Shown here: in pieces, positions 50,101-62,572 of the stretch
Position numbering within the stretch: position 1 is the first letter of the stretch
Layout of the letters: the number at the start of each line of letters is the position of its first letter
From: Monarcha castaneiventris obscurior
Lineage: Eukaryota; Chordata; Aves; Passeriformes; Monarchidae
Assembly (NCBI GenBank): GCA_026261815.1
Contig: JAMPIT010000379.1
Location: 7,080,001 to 7,144,000 of the forward strand
Length of the DNA stretch: 64,000 nt
Direction of reading: 5' to 3'
Made by a program: the position numbers and the translations under genes
Notes under the pieces: model-generated
What the model was told of the DNA's origin: nothing
What the model saw: only the letters and a program-made list of their open reading frames with translations
The model's database searches: none

Positions 50101-53028
50101 CCAGACTGTCTGAAGAAAAGCTGTGTCCTTTAGATGAGAAATGCCAAGGCTATAAATGGAGCTTCTGTGACAGTCTGACACTTTCAAAGACTGCATTTAA
50201 AAGCACATTTAAGGATTCCACAGTAGGTAAAAAAAGGCAACGGGAAATAATTAATTCTTTTGAAAGTGTGCAACCTATGCTGGCATTGAAGTTGGTTATA
50301 ATTTGCCGCTTTAATAACTTTTATTATATTTGCCTCAGACATTACATGGAAGGAGAGAAAATTCCTTCTGGATTACAAGAAGAAATAATTGAAATAACTC
50401 AGACATATTTTTAGCTGAAATATTAAAAGTGCAAGATTTTTCATTTCAGGTAATTGCCAATTTAGCTTAAAACAGTTACTATTTTAATAATTAGGCTTTA
50501 TAACTGATAGTATGGAATAAATTTTGGCATAAAATTTGAAAACTGAGTAAGAAATTATGCAAAGTCCTTTGTATGCAAATCCTTAGCTATATGCAACATT
50601 TTGTGTTCAGTCTTTTCAAGTTCTGGCTTTTGAAATCACTGCCCTGGAAATGTGATAGTGACCTTTTTCCCTAAGACTGTTGGATATTCCATGCATTTCT
50701 GATATTGTTGTAAAATCTCTTCCTAGAGAAATAGATAAATAAATATTCCAGCTGTGTCCTGGCTTAGTTCCTGGGCATAACTTCATGAAGAAAAGAACAA
50801 TGCCTGTTCAGTTTGTTCTAACAGTGATGAATTTATGTGGCAGGACAGGATGTCTGTTTTAGTCCTGTGGTTCAGCACCACATTTGTATTTGACTTCTGC
50901 TATTTCTGCCTCTGTTAATTTCACGTAAAAATTACCTCTGCCCTATGAAAATGATTTTTATAGGCTAAGTTCTATTTAGACACAATATTTTGCAGCTGTT
51001 GTCATCCTAGACTTTCCTAACAATAGTTTTGCAAATGCTCTAACACTTTATGTTTAATATCTTCTTTTTTATTTGCTCAGCATTAGAATGTGTGATACTT
51101 TGTATTTTGCATGCACAGTAAGGGTAAACCCGAAAGAACCAACATATAACCTTTAATTGAAAACACAGAGGAACACATGCATAGAAGACTAGAAGGGTAA
51201 TTTTAGAATAAATAGTTTTTAATAAACTTCAAGTCTTTCTGAGGAGGTTCACTGTCAGTGCTGTCGAAGACCGATAACACTGTTGAACCAGGCTTTTCAG
51301 TGTGCCTATGAAATAGCCTAAAATTTGTGAACAGAATGCTCTACATCTGTCTAAATCTCATTTCAGTAAGGGATTTTGAGAAAGTGGTACAGGTATACTC
51401 AGTAGGACTTTTTGTTTGTTTAGACTCTACGAACAGTGAAAATAAAGCAACTGAGGATGATCTTCCTGTCTTTACCAGGATATTCAGGAACTATCAGTAA
51501 TAACCTCTGTGTCAGCTAAGTGAAGAGGCTTGAAAGAAAATGAGGAATCCTGGAAATCTGAGTTCTAATAGGAAGGTAATAAATTGAATGAAATCTGAAA
51601 AAGGAGATAGAAAAAGACAAAGATGTGGCTATTTATGGAAAAGGATCTTCTGAAGAACCTGACTGTAAAACTAAGACTGCAAAGTGTGAAATGTAAAAGT
51701 TTAGGAATAGGTAGTCTCTTTTTCCCATTCTCCAAGGAAAAACCAAACTGAAATAATAGAAATTACTTAAACTTTCATCGCATCTTTCCATCCCAGGGCA
51801 GATCAGGGGCATGTATTCTTTCTCTCTCTTAACCTAGCATTACGTGTTTTTAGAATTACAAAGATCTGGAATCCATGTAATCAATATTTTGGGTTCATAT
51901 AGGGGTTTATGAACCACATAGATAAGCTGGCAGGAAAAAACATATGGCCTTTGTTCTGATGGAGGATTTGTTGAAAAGAAGTTATCACTCAGAAAAGTTG
52001 TAGATCTGAAAAATCACCTTCCAAGTTTCCAATGTGACATAAATAGGACGTGCTCTTCAGCATGACTGGGCAAAAGCCTATGCCACTGCATGATCCTTTT
52101 TTTCCTTGTGTTAAGTGCAATCAATAACGAGCTTGTAAAAATGGCTGGTTACAGAAGTGTGAAAGGAACATATCAATCAGTTTCTGAATATAATCACTCT
52201 ATGTTTTGAGAAATTAAGTACAGTAAAACCTCAAAATCATTTAAATTAACTTGATTCTTATTACTTCTCAATACTAGGTTAAACCATCAATACAATACAA
52301 ACAGCATGCAAACTACAATAAAAAAAAGGTCTATTTAATATATTCTTTTTCTCTAGAATTTCCACTGACCCCTATTCAAAAATGAAAGTTATTTTTCAAA
52401 CAAGCAGCAGGTATAAGTGGTCTGGAAATATCAAGATAACATCCACTGATGCCTTCAGGAATTAAACTTTTTGAATGTAACTGGTTGCTAAGAAGCCTTT
52501 CAGGTTTCATGTACCTTGTGGCTCTTGTGGAATAGTAGGTATTTCAGACATGTTTTGCACTACAAGGTGCTGGTCCTTATGATGCAAGTAAGAAAAGACT
52601 CTGCAAAGTATCATTTAAAATGGTGGGGTTTTGAGCTAACACTACAAAGAAAGAAAAGCATGGATAATTTTACATCTTAGATATGGAGAACCCTGAATAA
52701 TGCAGCATTGAATGGTTCAACTGTCAGGGCACAGAACACCATGCAGAACCCATCCATAAAAAGCATTATCCAATTTTGATCATTTGACCTCTTATTGAAT
52801 TTTCTTACAAGAAAATAACTCAGTGAATCCCTTCTACTGTCAAGCAGAAAGGGTGTTCACATAAGAACTTCTGGCTACACTTTTAGATAAAAGCAAGGAT
52901 ACCAAGGTGGTGTCGTCATCTATACCATGTGGGAGTGACCTGCACACTCCTTTGTAAAGACTGGCCAAGCTCATCCTGAAGACAGGGGCTACAGCATGAC
53001 CAGCATAGCCTGAGGGCCATGGGCAGGG

Positions 53029-53054
53029 CAGCCCAGCCCAGCCCAGCCCAGCCT
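53029..53054. repeat. (AGCCC)n pentanucleotide repeat
   Basis: Five consecutive AGCCC-type units, the last ending in T, inside a small GC-rich patch. A short microsatellite. Confidence 0.93.
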
Positions 53055-56000
53055 AGAGGTTCTCCCTATATCTGCTGGGTGGGTCATTACCTCCTTGGTG
53101 TACAATGGTCACCAAGTCAGGAACTTTGCACCACTTTAGAGGCAATCATCAGACCTAAACAGAAGATGACATGGGAATGGAAGAGAGAGATTTGTGGTCA
53201 TGACAAAAAAAAAAATCAGCTGTGGTGAAGAATTACAGGAATTGGACAATTTTTGTGGTAAGTGAATGAACTGTCTAGTGGTTAGAATGTAATTTATAAG
53301 GGAGGAACTCAAATAAAAAAGAAATTAAAGATCTCTTTAGCGAGAGCTCTTTTTACTCTAAATTTTCTGAGAACACTCTTTCACTCTAATATCTGTATGT
53401 GAAAGCCTCTGAAAGTACAAAATTTCCCAGCATTTCTCTGTCCTAAAGCCTTGGTGATTCTGTCACTCTATATTATGAAAATATTCATTGTATTAATAAT
53501 AGAGTGTGGAATAAGATGTGAGTGGGAGTATCAGTGTATCAAGAATGCCCAAACTTGTAAGGGATCACTCTAACTTAATCTTAGCCTATCTTTGGAGTCA
53601 GAAGAGGATCAGGCAGGGCATAAACATGGGGATGATTGGCTTCATAGCCTAATAGTCTTCTGTATCTGAGAAGTATTGTTCAATAATGAAGTTCTGAAGA
53701 ATAAATATGCTTTCCTAAAATGTTGCTAGGATTGTGTGGCTTTGCAAAGTCCATGTTTTTATTCTAAGTTCCTGTTCACAGACTGATTGGGAGCCATTCT
53801 GTTAGCTTTCTCTAGCAAAGTTTCCTCCTACTGCAATCTCTTTAAGAGCCAAGTCTGTAACCACTCTAAAAACATTAAAATTTCTTGTAAGCAGTTTCTC
53901 AATCACTTGTACAAATCCTGATTAAGGTGTGAAATGCAATTTGAAATTAAAATTGCGGTATTTAATAGATGGACTTATTGCATGAACAATTTTCTAAATA
54001 ATTATTGAAATATAAATATTTTGAAACTTAACCCCCCTCCACCAAAATCAGTTTTGTTCTATTTCCTATTAGATTTAATTAAAATGTGTTAGTTTCCTTC
54101 TGAACAGCTTAACCCTGAGGAAGAACTGCAAAAACAGCTGCAAGCAGTAATTTGTAAACTCAACAGCCAAGCAATCAACTAAGAAACTATCAAATTACTT
54201 CTGAAATTAAAATCCCATCTATAGAATCTCAAATAAATCAATAAGACTTAGTGTTTATCATCCATCAGGCATTACTTTTAAAACAGTGGCAGGTAATTTG
54301 TGAGGGAATTTTTGACAGAAATTATAAAGCAATTAATATTTCATTGCCCAACTAAATTCTGAGGGGAACAGATGACAACAGGGATGACTTTAAATAAACA
54401 GTAAGCATCTTCAGTTCATCTTTTCTGCTACAATCATGCATAGTTTTGGAAGTGAGATCTCTGTTGCTACACTGGGTCTGAGTAAATAGCTTTTAAACTA
54501 CAAAAACAGCCAAGTGGATAGAAGAAAATTGAAGAGAGCTGCTAAGAAAGGAAGGTATTGTGAACATTTAACTTTCACATATCTCAGTAGGTGCATGAAA
54601 CTCAGTATGATAGTTCTGTCCATCTGAGACTTCCTAGAGAGTATCGGTGGAGGAAACGTTTTCAGCTTCATCAGGAACTTTTCCTGTGATGATTTTTATG
54701 AATGCTAAAGAAAGGATCAGGTGTCAATTTCAATAAGTAAACACTGATTAATATAAAATTACCTCATTTTTATGTAGGTGAAACTGTATTTTGTATGGAG
54801 TTTTTTTTCTGCTATTTCTTAAAACACCAACACTGCTTGAGTAACAAGACATGTAAGAACAAAAAACCTGTAAGAAAATGCAGCAAAAATTATGCAAAAT
54901 CTGTAACTGAGAAATGGGTTCAGATATGATAGAATGACAGAGTACATCTATATTCAATAATATCTAGAAGATTTTTCCATCTTAAACTATATCATAATTT
55001 GATAGAAAAAAGGTATTCAGTCATCAGTTCTTTATATATGGTATCTAATCCATAATTATAACATAGTCTGCATTTGCAAACTTCCTGACTTTCTGGACAG
55101 AGAGGAATACAAACACTAGAGCAAAGATTATAACATGGATTTAGTGCAGTAGCTGGAGTGAGCAAGGATGCAAACAATGCAAAATGAAAGAACAAGCAAA
55201 AGTCCCTGTTCTCAAAATACAATGTTCTTTCCTACTGCAGAAACAATCTGAGGAATAAGCATGCACTTACCAGCAGGAAGGTGATCTTTTTGTAATTTGT
55301 ACGTGCAATGGAAAGGTGGCATATTCAAGGGATAGAACAACTGGAGCATAATAATGGGTTTTTTCTAGCCGAGCTTGGGACAAGGCAAGAATTAGAAATG
55401 CTGGGAATCAATTCATATGAATACCATTAATCCAGCTGAAATGACAGAAGACAGAGAACGGGCAAATATGTTCAGAACATCCAGGCTTTGTCCTGGGTGG
55501 TAGAACAAAGACCCTCAAAAAGTATTTCAAGAGATATAAAAGAGTCTCCAAATATTCAAGTTTAAACTTGTAACTTCAGTATTTAATTACTATAAAAATG
55601 AAATAAATACACCCTTTCAAGTTTTTCACTGCAATTATGCTTTCTGCACAAATTCTGCTACAGTAACATGTCATATCTTATTTTCCTAAATGGCTTTCAA
55701 GTTCTTAACATTGTCTGGATTAGCTATGCATTTCGGTAACAACTTGGTCTACCAAAACTTTGCAACAACTTTCTACTACCTAGCTTAATAACTAGAGTAT
55801 ATGGGACCAGAAGAAGTTCCTGATGTAAACTTTTAGAATAATATGGCTGATAATTTTGGCAAAACACCTTTTCTTGGTTCAGTCTGTTTTTTCTCTTTTA
55901 TTTTCCTTTTTTTTAAATGACACCTATTTGTGTCCAATTTTGCATAGCATGTTCCACAGGAGTATTTCACTCTGTTCTATTTGTATATCTAGCAAAACTG

Positions 56001-56519
56001 CTATTTGTGACAACCTTGCACTACAAAGTTAAGGTTCAGTTTGTTTGATTCTGTAAGTTGTTTTGATTTATAATACATAGTTCCCACTGATAGGTTTGTT
56101 TAAGCAGTGACTTGTATGTTAAGAACATTTTGTAAATTGACTGGCGGTAGGCTAGATTACTTAAATTATTTTTAAACAAATCTTGGTTATTTGAATTTTG
56201 GTCATCTAATAAAAAGAAGTTTTGTACAAAGACCACAGTCTTTGTTTTTCTGACATAATTTCTGCAAAAGGATTTTCCTGTTAACAGAAAATCAAGCAAC
56301 ACTACATGTTCTTGAGGGACCACCTGATATACTCAATCATTTCATGTTTAACACCATATCCTGAAGTACATAAGTCAGAATTGCAAATGTATTACCCCTA
56401 CATAGGAAACGAGAACGTTTTTTCCTTTTTTCTCTTTTTCTAATGATTAATATTTGTATGCAGGTTAAGTGTGCATTCAATCCTCTCTAACAGTTTCTCT
56501 TTATAGATCCACTTCTGTT

Positions 56520-56890
56520 TGTAACAACCTCATTGTTCCCTACAGTTTCCTGAGGAGGGAAGGTGGAGAGGGAGGTGCTGATCTCTTCTCTCTGATATCC
56601 AGTGAGAGAACATGTGGGAACAGTACAAAGCTTCATCAAGGAAGCTTCATCAAGACTTGACATCTAGGAAGCATTTCTTTACTGTGAGGATGGCAATATA
56701 CTAGAAAAGGCTTCCTGGAGAGACTGTCAATGCCCCAAACCTGTCAGGGTTATAAAGGCCTTTGGATAATGTCCTTAAGAGTTTTCTTTAACTTTTGGTC
56801 ATCCCTGAAATGTCAGGCTTGGTGGCTGGTTTAGGTCTCTTCAACCTGAAATATCCTAATCAAGTCTAGTCTACCCTACCCTATTCATTC
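56520..56890 (+). mobile_element. CR1 LINE, 5'-truncated 3' end (plus strand)
   Basis: About 370 bp of CR1 end. It includes CCTACAGTTTCCTGAGGAGG, GGAGAGGGAGGTGCTGATCT, TTCTCTCTGATATCCAGTGA, GGAAGCATTTCTTTACTGTG, TCAATGCCCCAAACCTGTCA and a TCTAGTCTACCCTACCCTAT tail that derives from the 5-bp tail repeat of this subfamily. A 15-bp local duplication (GCTTCATCAAGGAAGCTTCATCAAG region, 56,628-56,654) interrupts the body. The copy has no coding capacity. Confidence 0.93.
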
Positions 56891-57242
56891 TTCTGCAGCT
56901 CTGTTTATTGGTGTAGACACAAATGGTTTTCAGTGGCCCTAAAGCTAGCTGACAGAATGGCCTGATTCCTGGTCTATGATATTATCTTGTTTTACTATCC
57001 AGACACAGGGACTGCTTCTAAACTTATTCCTGATAAATACCAAACATGTACAGGAATTGCTTGAAAAGTGCCAGTTCATCTGGACAAAAACTGCATATGG
57101 GGCAATCCTAAAAGCTTAACAGTATAGATGATCAAATCCCAGTGACAGGGAAATGTTCTCTGCAATTCTAATTTACTGATCTAAGCAAAGCTTTAGAGCA
57201 TTTGACTGCAGGTACTGGAGGGAACAATTCCATAAAATGGTT
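56891..57242. other. Noncoding spacer
   Basis: About 350 bp between the CR1 and the LTR. I see nothing recognisable. Confidence 0.5.
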
Positions 57243-57247
57243 CCCCT

Positions 57248-58307
57248 CTGACACTGGCCCAATGCCAGGCACCCACGAGACCCTCTTGCTCACCCTCCCC
57301 TGCCACAGCTGGGCAGAGGAGGGAAAAGGGGAAAAAAAAAATGAACAAAAGCTTCATGAGTTGAGATAGGGACCAGGAAAAACACTTCAAGGGTGAAACA
57401 GGCTCAATTTAACTTGCAAAGTGAATTTATTACTAACAGAATCAGAGGAGGATAATGAGAAGTAAAATAAGACCTTAGAACACCTTTTCCTCCCAGCCCC
57501 TCCCTCCTTCCCACTGACAGCACAGGGTGACAGGACATGGGGCTTTGGTCAGTTCATCACCGAGATTTCCTTCCACTGTTCCAGGAGAGGAGTCCTTACC
57601 CTGTGAGGCCATGAGTCCCTCCCATGGGAGACAGTTCTCCTGGACTTCTCTGGCGTGGGTCCACTCTCAGGAGCAGCAGCCACACCGCCCCTGCTGCAGT
57701 GTGAGCCCCTCCCACAGGCACACAGCCCTCCCAAAACTGCTGTGCCGTGGGTCATTCTTCCACGGGGTGCAGCCCTCCAAGGACAGGCTGCTCCAGCCTG
57801 GAAGCAGGGGCCTTCTGTCTCCACTGGGTCTTCCACTGGATCACAGCCTCCTCCAGGCATCCACCCGCTCTGGCACAGGCACCTCCTCTATGGGCTGTGG
57901 GTGGATCTCTGCATCCCCCATGGCCCCATGGGCTGCAGGGGCACAGCTGCTTCACCATGGTCTTCACCACGGCCTGCAGAGGAATCTCAGCTCCGGTGCC
58001 TGGAGCACCTCCTCCCCCTTCTTCCCCACTGACCTTGGTGTCGCCATGTTGTTTTCCCTCACATGTTCTCACCTCCTCCTCTTCTCCGACCAGAATCCAA
58101 AATCTTGTGACTTTGTTTTGATTTTCTTCTTAAATGTGTCATCACAGAGGTGTTACCAGCCTCTCTCAGTGGCCCAGTTTTGGACAGCAGCATCTTCAGC
58201 GCCTTCAGAGTCTGCCAGATATGGTGGAAGTTTCCAGCAGCTTCCTCACAGGAGCCGTCTTTGTGGCCCCCCTGCTACCTAAAACCAGGCCGTGCCAAAC
58301 CAATACA
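57248..58307 (-). mobile_element. Long LTR of an endogenous retrovirus, copy 1 (minus strand)
   Basis: About 1.06 kb matching, from memory, a passerine LTR family of about 1.1 kb. On the plus strand it runs from TGACACTGGCCC to ACCAATACA and shares GGAGCACCTCCTCCCCCTTC, CACTGACCTTGGTGTC and CCCCCCTGCTACC with copy 2. A polyadenylation signal AATAAA is intact on the minus strand (plus-strand TTTATT at 57,426-57,431). CCCCT occurs at 57,243-57,247 and at 58,308-58,312, a possible 5-bp target duplication with one extra base on the left. Long plus-strand frames here, including one of 251 codons, are antisense and spurious. No internal viral genes adjoin it, so it is probably a solo LTR. Confidence 0.85.
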
Positions 58308-61300
58308 CCCCTGTTACACACTAAATTGAGGCTGACTACTGATATCTCAGTGTTAGTAGTGGGAATATAAATGAACCCGAGAAGGGAAGGGACTGTGCCA
58401 GGAAGTCATAGTGGATGTAACAAGCACACTGTACCAAAGGGCAGAGCATTGTTCTCCATCGTACTGCTTGTCTTCCAGCTCTGCTAGAATCAGGACAAGG
58501 AAGATGTTAAGGATTTCCTATGAGGCATTTAGCTTTATGAAAGATCTGATACATAAATCAAACACAACTTCTATCCTAGCATATATTGTTGATTTGTTTA
58601 TTTGATTTAAATGAATACTTCAGATAGCTTCAGATAACAAAAGACTGACCTGGCTTTTATTTTTTTTTCTCTTTTCTGTTTTGCTTTATTTCTATAATGT
58701 TTCTTCTTTTCCTATTTTGGTTTTACACTAAATATGCTTTTGGGGGCATATTCCTTTATACATGAGGTTTGTATTATTTTAAGATCCTGATTCTGAGAGA
58801 GATTTTAAGACACCCAGGTGGTTGCTAAATAATGCAGTGTGGATGATGACCCGAAGAATGGAGATTTGTGTCATAAAAATGTCTATTTCTCAAAAAAAAG
58901 GACATCAAATGATGTTCAGAATTATACTTAGTTATTCAGTGAGGGCACTTGCCCTACCCTGAAGTCTTCAGGCTGTTGATTTATGTTATGCTACAGTGTG
59001 ACTGTTGGTGTTTGGGGGGAAGAATTCTGGTACAACTGAACAAGAAATGTGGAAGTATATATAGTTATGTACAGATGCATATATAGCTAAATGTATATAT
59101 CCTGCAGCATTCAATCCTTTCTTTATGCAATAATCGTTGACAGAAAAGAATGACACAACACTAAATAAATTATTAGTATCATGCAGTGTGGTGATTCTTA
59201 GGTGCAGTGCAACCTATAGGAAAATAAAATATCTCCAGTTCCACCCATGCATAACTTTCCCTTGCGGGAGCTGGACATTTGCAATGGCTCTGCTCCCATA
59301 AGTGAATCCAAATACTCGTAGGCAGCCATTTCTTTGCTCTGTAAAAGCCACTGGCTGATTCATTTCCTCGGTTGCGTAACTACTGATTGGCATTTTTGGT
59401 AAAACCCTTTTAGCTTAGCCTTTTCCCTCTGATTTGTGATTTGGCCCAAAGAAAAAATGTCCTAGTTTAGCTCTGACCTACTTATAGTTAAATTGACAGC
59501 TTGCTCTTTGCATAGATTTCTTTATTAAAATCAAAGAGTGCCCTCAAGCCACCAAGTTTTGAAGCAAACCCTAAAGCTGTCTTAATATCATTGATGGAAT
59601 TACAGGGCAATTTCAGATATGTAGCATTTCTAAAATATTTTGCAGGAGAGCAAACTGCAGCTAGCTCAAAAAGCCAATATGCATATCATAAATATTAATA
59701 TAGCAGCTATTCTCTATGGAAGGATATTGTTTGTAAGAACATCAATATAATATATGTTGTAATCTTTCTTTCAAATGCAAAGTTATCAAATATCCTTAAT
59801 TAACCTGGGTGATTTTTTTTTTAACGACCATGACTTTGAGAGTTTTTATAGTATTGTTTGCCATAATCCAAGTTATTCTTTTTTTTTTAATCTAATTTTT
59901 GTTTTAATCTTCCTTCAAAAAATATCAAATATGATGATTTTCATATTTTAATTGTTTTCCTGTGGGGTTTTTAATTTTCTATTGAGACAAAAAATAAAAA
60001 AATATTCCTCCCATCTGGTTATTATTTTTCTTGTATGGTAGCAATGCTTTATTTTTTGTTTCTTTGCTTTTTCATTTATTTTTTCTCTTCAGCATCCTCT
60101 TGACATGAAATTTTATCACAAAAGAAACAAAGCAGTGTATAATGACCAGGTGGTACCGTGTAAGCATATTCTTCTTGTATGCGAGGATTTTGCGCTGCAT
60201 AATTCAGAGGATTTTTGAATGCAGAGTGATTGGCGTGATATTTCCTTTAGTGAGCTCAGCCCTATTTATTATTTTTATCCTGTAATTCACTGTTAACAGC
60301 TGCATATTCCGTCTCCTGTCAAAGAGCAAGAAGAAAAAGCATTTTCTATGTGGGTTTTGTTTTTTCAACTCACTGTCTCTGTTGAAATTGAATATTGAGG
60401 GGTCTCCGTTACAAGGTGGAGAGAAACCATCACTTTTTTTGGATTACATTTCATGCTCAACATCTCCCGTTCTCCGTTCCTCTTTCAGGAAAACTTCAGG
60501 CTGTGTAAAAGTATGTTATCTATATGTTTGTGGGGTTTTATGCTCTTCTGTAAAAATGGTAAATGCAAGTATTGTGTCCATTTCTAGAAGTAAGGTTTTA
60601 TTTTCCGATATTTCAGTAAATTTAACTGGGAAAAGGAAGGAGGAAAGGGAGAGGCTCTGCCCTGGGAGTGATGAGGTTTTATGGTCCTTAATTTCTAGGT
60701 AGGTTAATTAATTTTGCACTCAGAGAGCCAAGAACTCCTTCCTTTGACTGTTGAAAAAGTATTCTTGTTATGAAGAGTCCAGTAGTTCTAGGGAAACACA
60801 GAAGTTAAATCAGTTCTTTTTAGAGCATTCAGGAGTCTTCTAGGCAGTCTGGATTTAGGCTTTGCTAAGCTGTGGTTCCAGCTCTGGCCATGTCTTAAAA
60901 GGGTAAGTGAGGAGCAAGATGCACACCAGCAAGTGTGTGACACTGACAGAGGAGGGGTCCTTCCTAATTTGCAGGGGATGGTCTAATGTGTGTTTTTAGT
61001 CACACATTAGTGTGTTTTAGAGTGCAAACCTGTGGATGTCCTGTGTGAGGGTGCCTACTTTTTGCTGTGTTGAGTAGAACAGCAGGAAATAGAAAGCAGA
61101 GACAGTGCTGCACTCTGCCTCATGGAGGTTCCAGGGGGAGTAAAAGTAAAGTCAACTTAAAGGCCACCCTACAAGGAATCAGGGACATTTTAACTTTTAA
61201 AAACTTCAACATTCAGCAGCAACAAGAGGTGTACTGATATTGGTTGGGGCATCTTACACTCCAGAGTGTACTACCCATCTACTTTTCAACAGTTCTTTTG

Positions 61301-61458
61301 CCCACTGCGTGGTGATGCAAAGGCCATCTGGGCCTTTTAGGACTTTCTGCCTATTAAGGAAAGGAATTTGCAGTTTTCCAGATGATGCAAAAAGGGTAAA
61401 ATAGTTTTATTTCTAATATTTTGAGTTCTTTTAAATTTCAATCTCTTGTTGATGACAG
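58308..61458. other. AT-rich sequence between two LTRs, not retroviral
   Basis: 3.15 kb separate the two LTRs, but the content is AT-rich with no primer-binding site, gag, pro, pol or env similarity. It is unique host sequence rather than a proviral interior. Two sub-blocks (about 59,220-59,480 and 60,090-60,330) have the dense, low-repeat look of conserved noncoding elements. A hairpin lies at 60,983-61,010. Confidence 0.6.
60983..61010. repeat. Hairpin, 10-bp stem and 8-nt loop
   Basis: CTAATGTGTG pairs perfectly with CACACATTAG around TTTTTAGT. Isolated inverted repeat; no function inferred. Confidence 0.88.
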
Positions 61459-61463
61459 TAGTG
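61459..61463. repeat. Target-site duplication, left copy (TAGTG)
   Basis: TAGTG directly before LTR copy 2, repeated exactly at 62,568-62,572. Confidence 0.72.
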
Positions 61464-62567
61464 GGGGGGGGGTGGGGTTTGCGTGGACTGGATGTCAGGC
61501 ACTCACCAAAGCTGCCCTATCACTCCCCTCTGCAAATGAACAGAGGAGAATAAATATAATGAAAGGCTCATGAGCTGAGAGAAGGACAGGGAGAGATCAC
61601 TCACTAATTACTGTCATGGGCAAAACAGACTCAACTTGGGGATAATTGACTTCGTTACCAATCAAAATTAGAGCAAGATAATAAGAAGTAAAACAAACCT
61701 TAAAAACACCTTCCCCCAGTGCCCCCTTCTTCCCAGGTTCTACCTCCTCCCTTTCAGTGGTGCAGGGAGACAGGGAGGAATGGAGGTTATGGTCAGTTCA
61801 TCACAGGTTGTTTCTGCTGCTGCTCAGGGAGAGGAGTCCTTCCCCTTCTACAGCATGGGGTCCCTCACAGTCCTCCACAAACTTCTCCAATGTAAGTCCA
61901 TCTCATGGGCTACAGCTCTTCACAAACTGCTCCAATGTGGGTCACTCTTCCACAGGGTGCAGTTCTTCAAGAAGAGTCTTCTCCAGCATCGATTTCCTCG
62001 AGGGTCACAAGTCCTACCAGGAAACCTCCTCCAGGGTAAGCTCCTCTCTCCACGGTTCTGCAGGTCCCAGCTAGGACCCTGCTCCAGCACAGGCTTCCCA
62101 CCCATTACAGCCTCCTCTCAGGTACCCATCTGCTCTGGCGTGGGTATCCTCTCTCCACAGGCTGCAGGAGGATCTCTGCCTCCCTGTGGACCTCCATGGG
62201 CTGCAGGGGCACAGCTGCCTCGCCATGGGCTGCACCATGGGCTGCACCATGGGCTGCAAGGGAATCTCAGCTGCAGCGCCTGGAGCACCTCGTCCCCCTC
62301 CTTTCCACTGACCTTGGTGTCTCCTCACAGTTGTTCCTCTCACAGAGTCTCATCCTGCTGTTCCCTGGGTGTAATTACTTCCGTGCAATATTTTTTTTAC
62401 CTTGTGTATTATCACAGGGGTGCTACTACCATCACTGATGGGCTAGCAGTGGGTTCATCCTGGAGCCTTGGCTGTGACAGACATGGGTGAAACTTCTGGC
62501 AGCTTCTGACAGAGGCCACCCCTGTAGCCCCCCTGCTACTAAAAATGGGCCACACAAGCCAAATACA
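61464..62567 (-). mobile_element. Long LTR of an endogenous retrovirus, copy 2 (minus strand)
   Basis: About 1.1 kb of the same family and orientation as 57,248-58,307, bounded by the 5-bp duplication TAGTG. The left terminus has become a G run (61,464-61,472) in place of TG. The minus-strand polyadenylation signal is damaged: plus-strand TTCGTT at 61,651-61,656 stands where copy 1 has TTTATT. An inner 12-bp unit CCATGGGCTGCA is present three times (62,223-62,258), and an approximate repeat of CACAAACT.CTCCAATGT lies around 61,875-61,940. The plus-strand frame of 236 codons is antisense and spurious. No viral genes adjoin it, so it is a solo LTR. Confidence 0.87.
62223..62258. repeat. 12-bp unit x3 inside LTR copy 2
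   Basis: Three perfect consecutive copies of CCATGGGCTGCA. The corresponding part of copy 1 is not triplicated, so the expansion is specific to this copy or its subfamily. Confidence 0.93.
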
Positions 62568-62572
62568 TAGTG
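62568..62572. repeat. Target-site duplication, right copy (TAGTG)
   Basis: Exact copy of 61,459-61,463, directly after the terminal CA of the LTR (plus-strand reading). Confidence 0.72.

Larger units (their letters stand above)
42205..56519. other. AT-rich noncoding stretch, about 14 kb
   Basis: No supported gene or transposon over about 14 kb. Simple repeats at 47,078-47,157 and 53,029-53,054 are listed separately. The open frame at 48,686-49,003 (105 codons, seven Trp) has no recognisable motif. A short coiled-coil-like frame lies at 54,108-54,182 after an acceptor-like site. Both are covered under findings. Confidence 0.5.

Noticed and set aside
57527..58282. 251-codon plus-strand open frame, the longest in the window
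   Set aside because: It lies antisense within a minus-strand LTR. Its length comes from the GC-rich, stop-poor LTR sequence, and related frames in LTR copy 2 do not keep the same protein.
61780..62490. 236-codon plus-strand open frame
   Set aside because: Antisense to LTR copy 2; same explanation.
57248..62567. A complete small provirus with two LTRs
   Set aside because: The flanking duplications differ, the LTRs are visibly diverged from each other, and the 3.15 kb between them has no retroviral motif.
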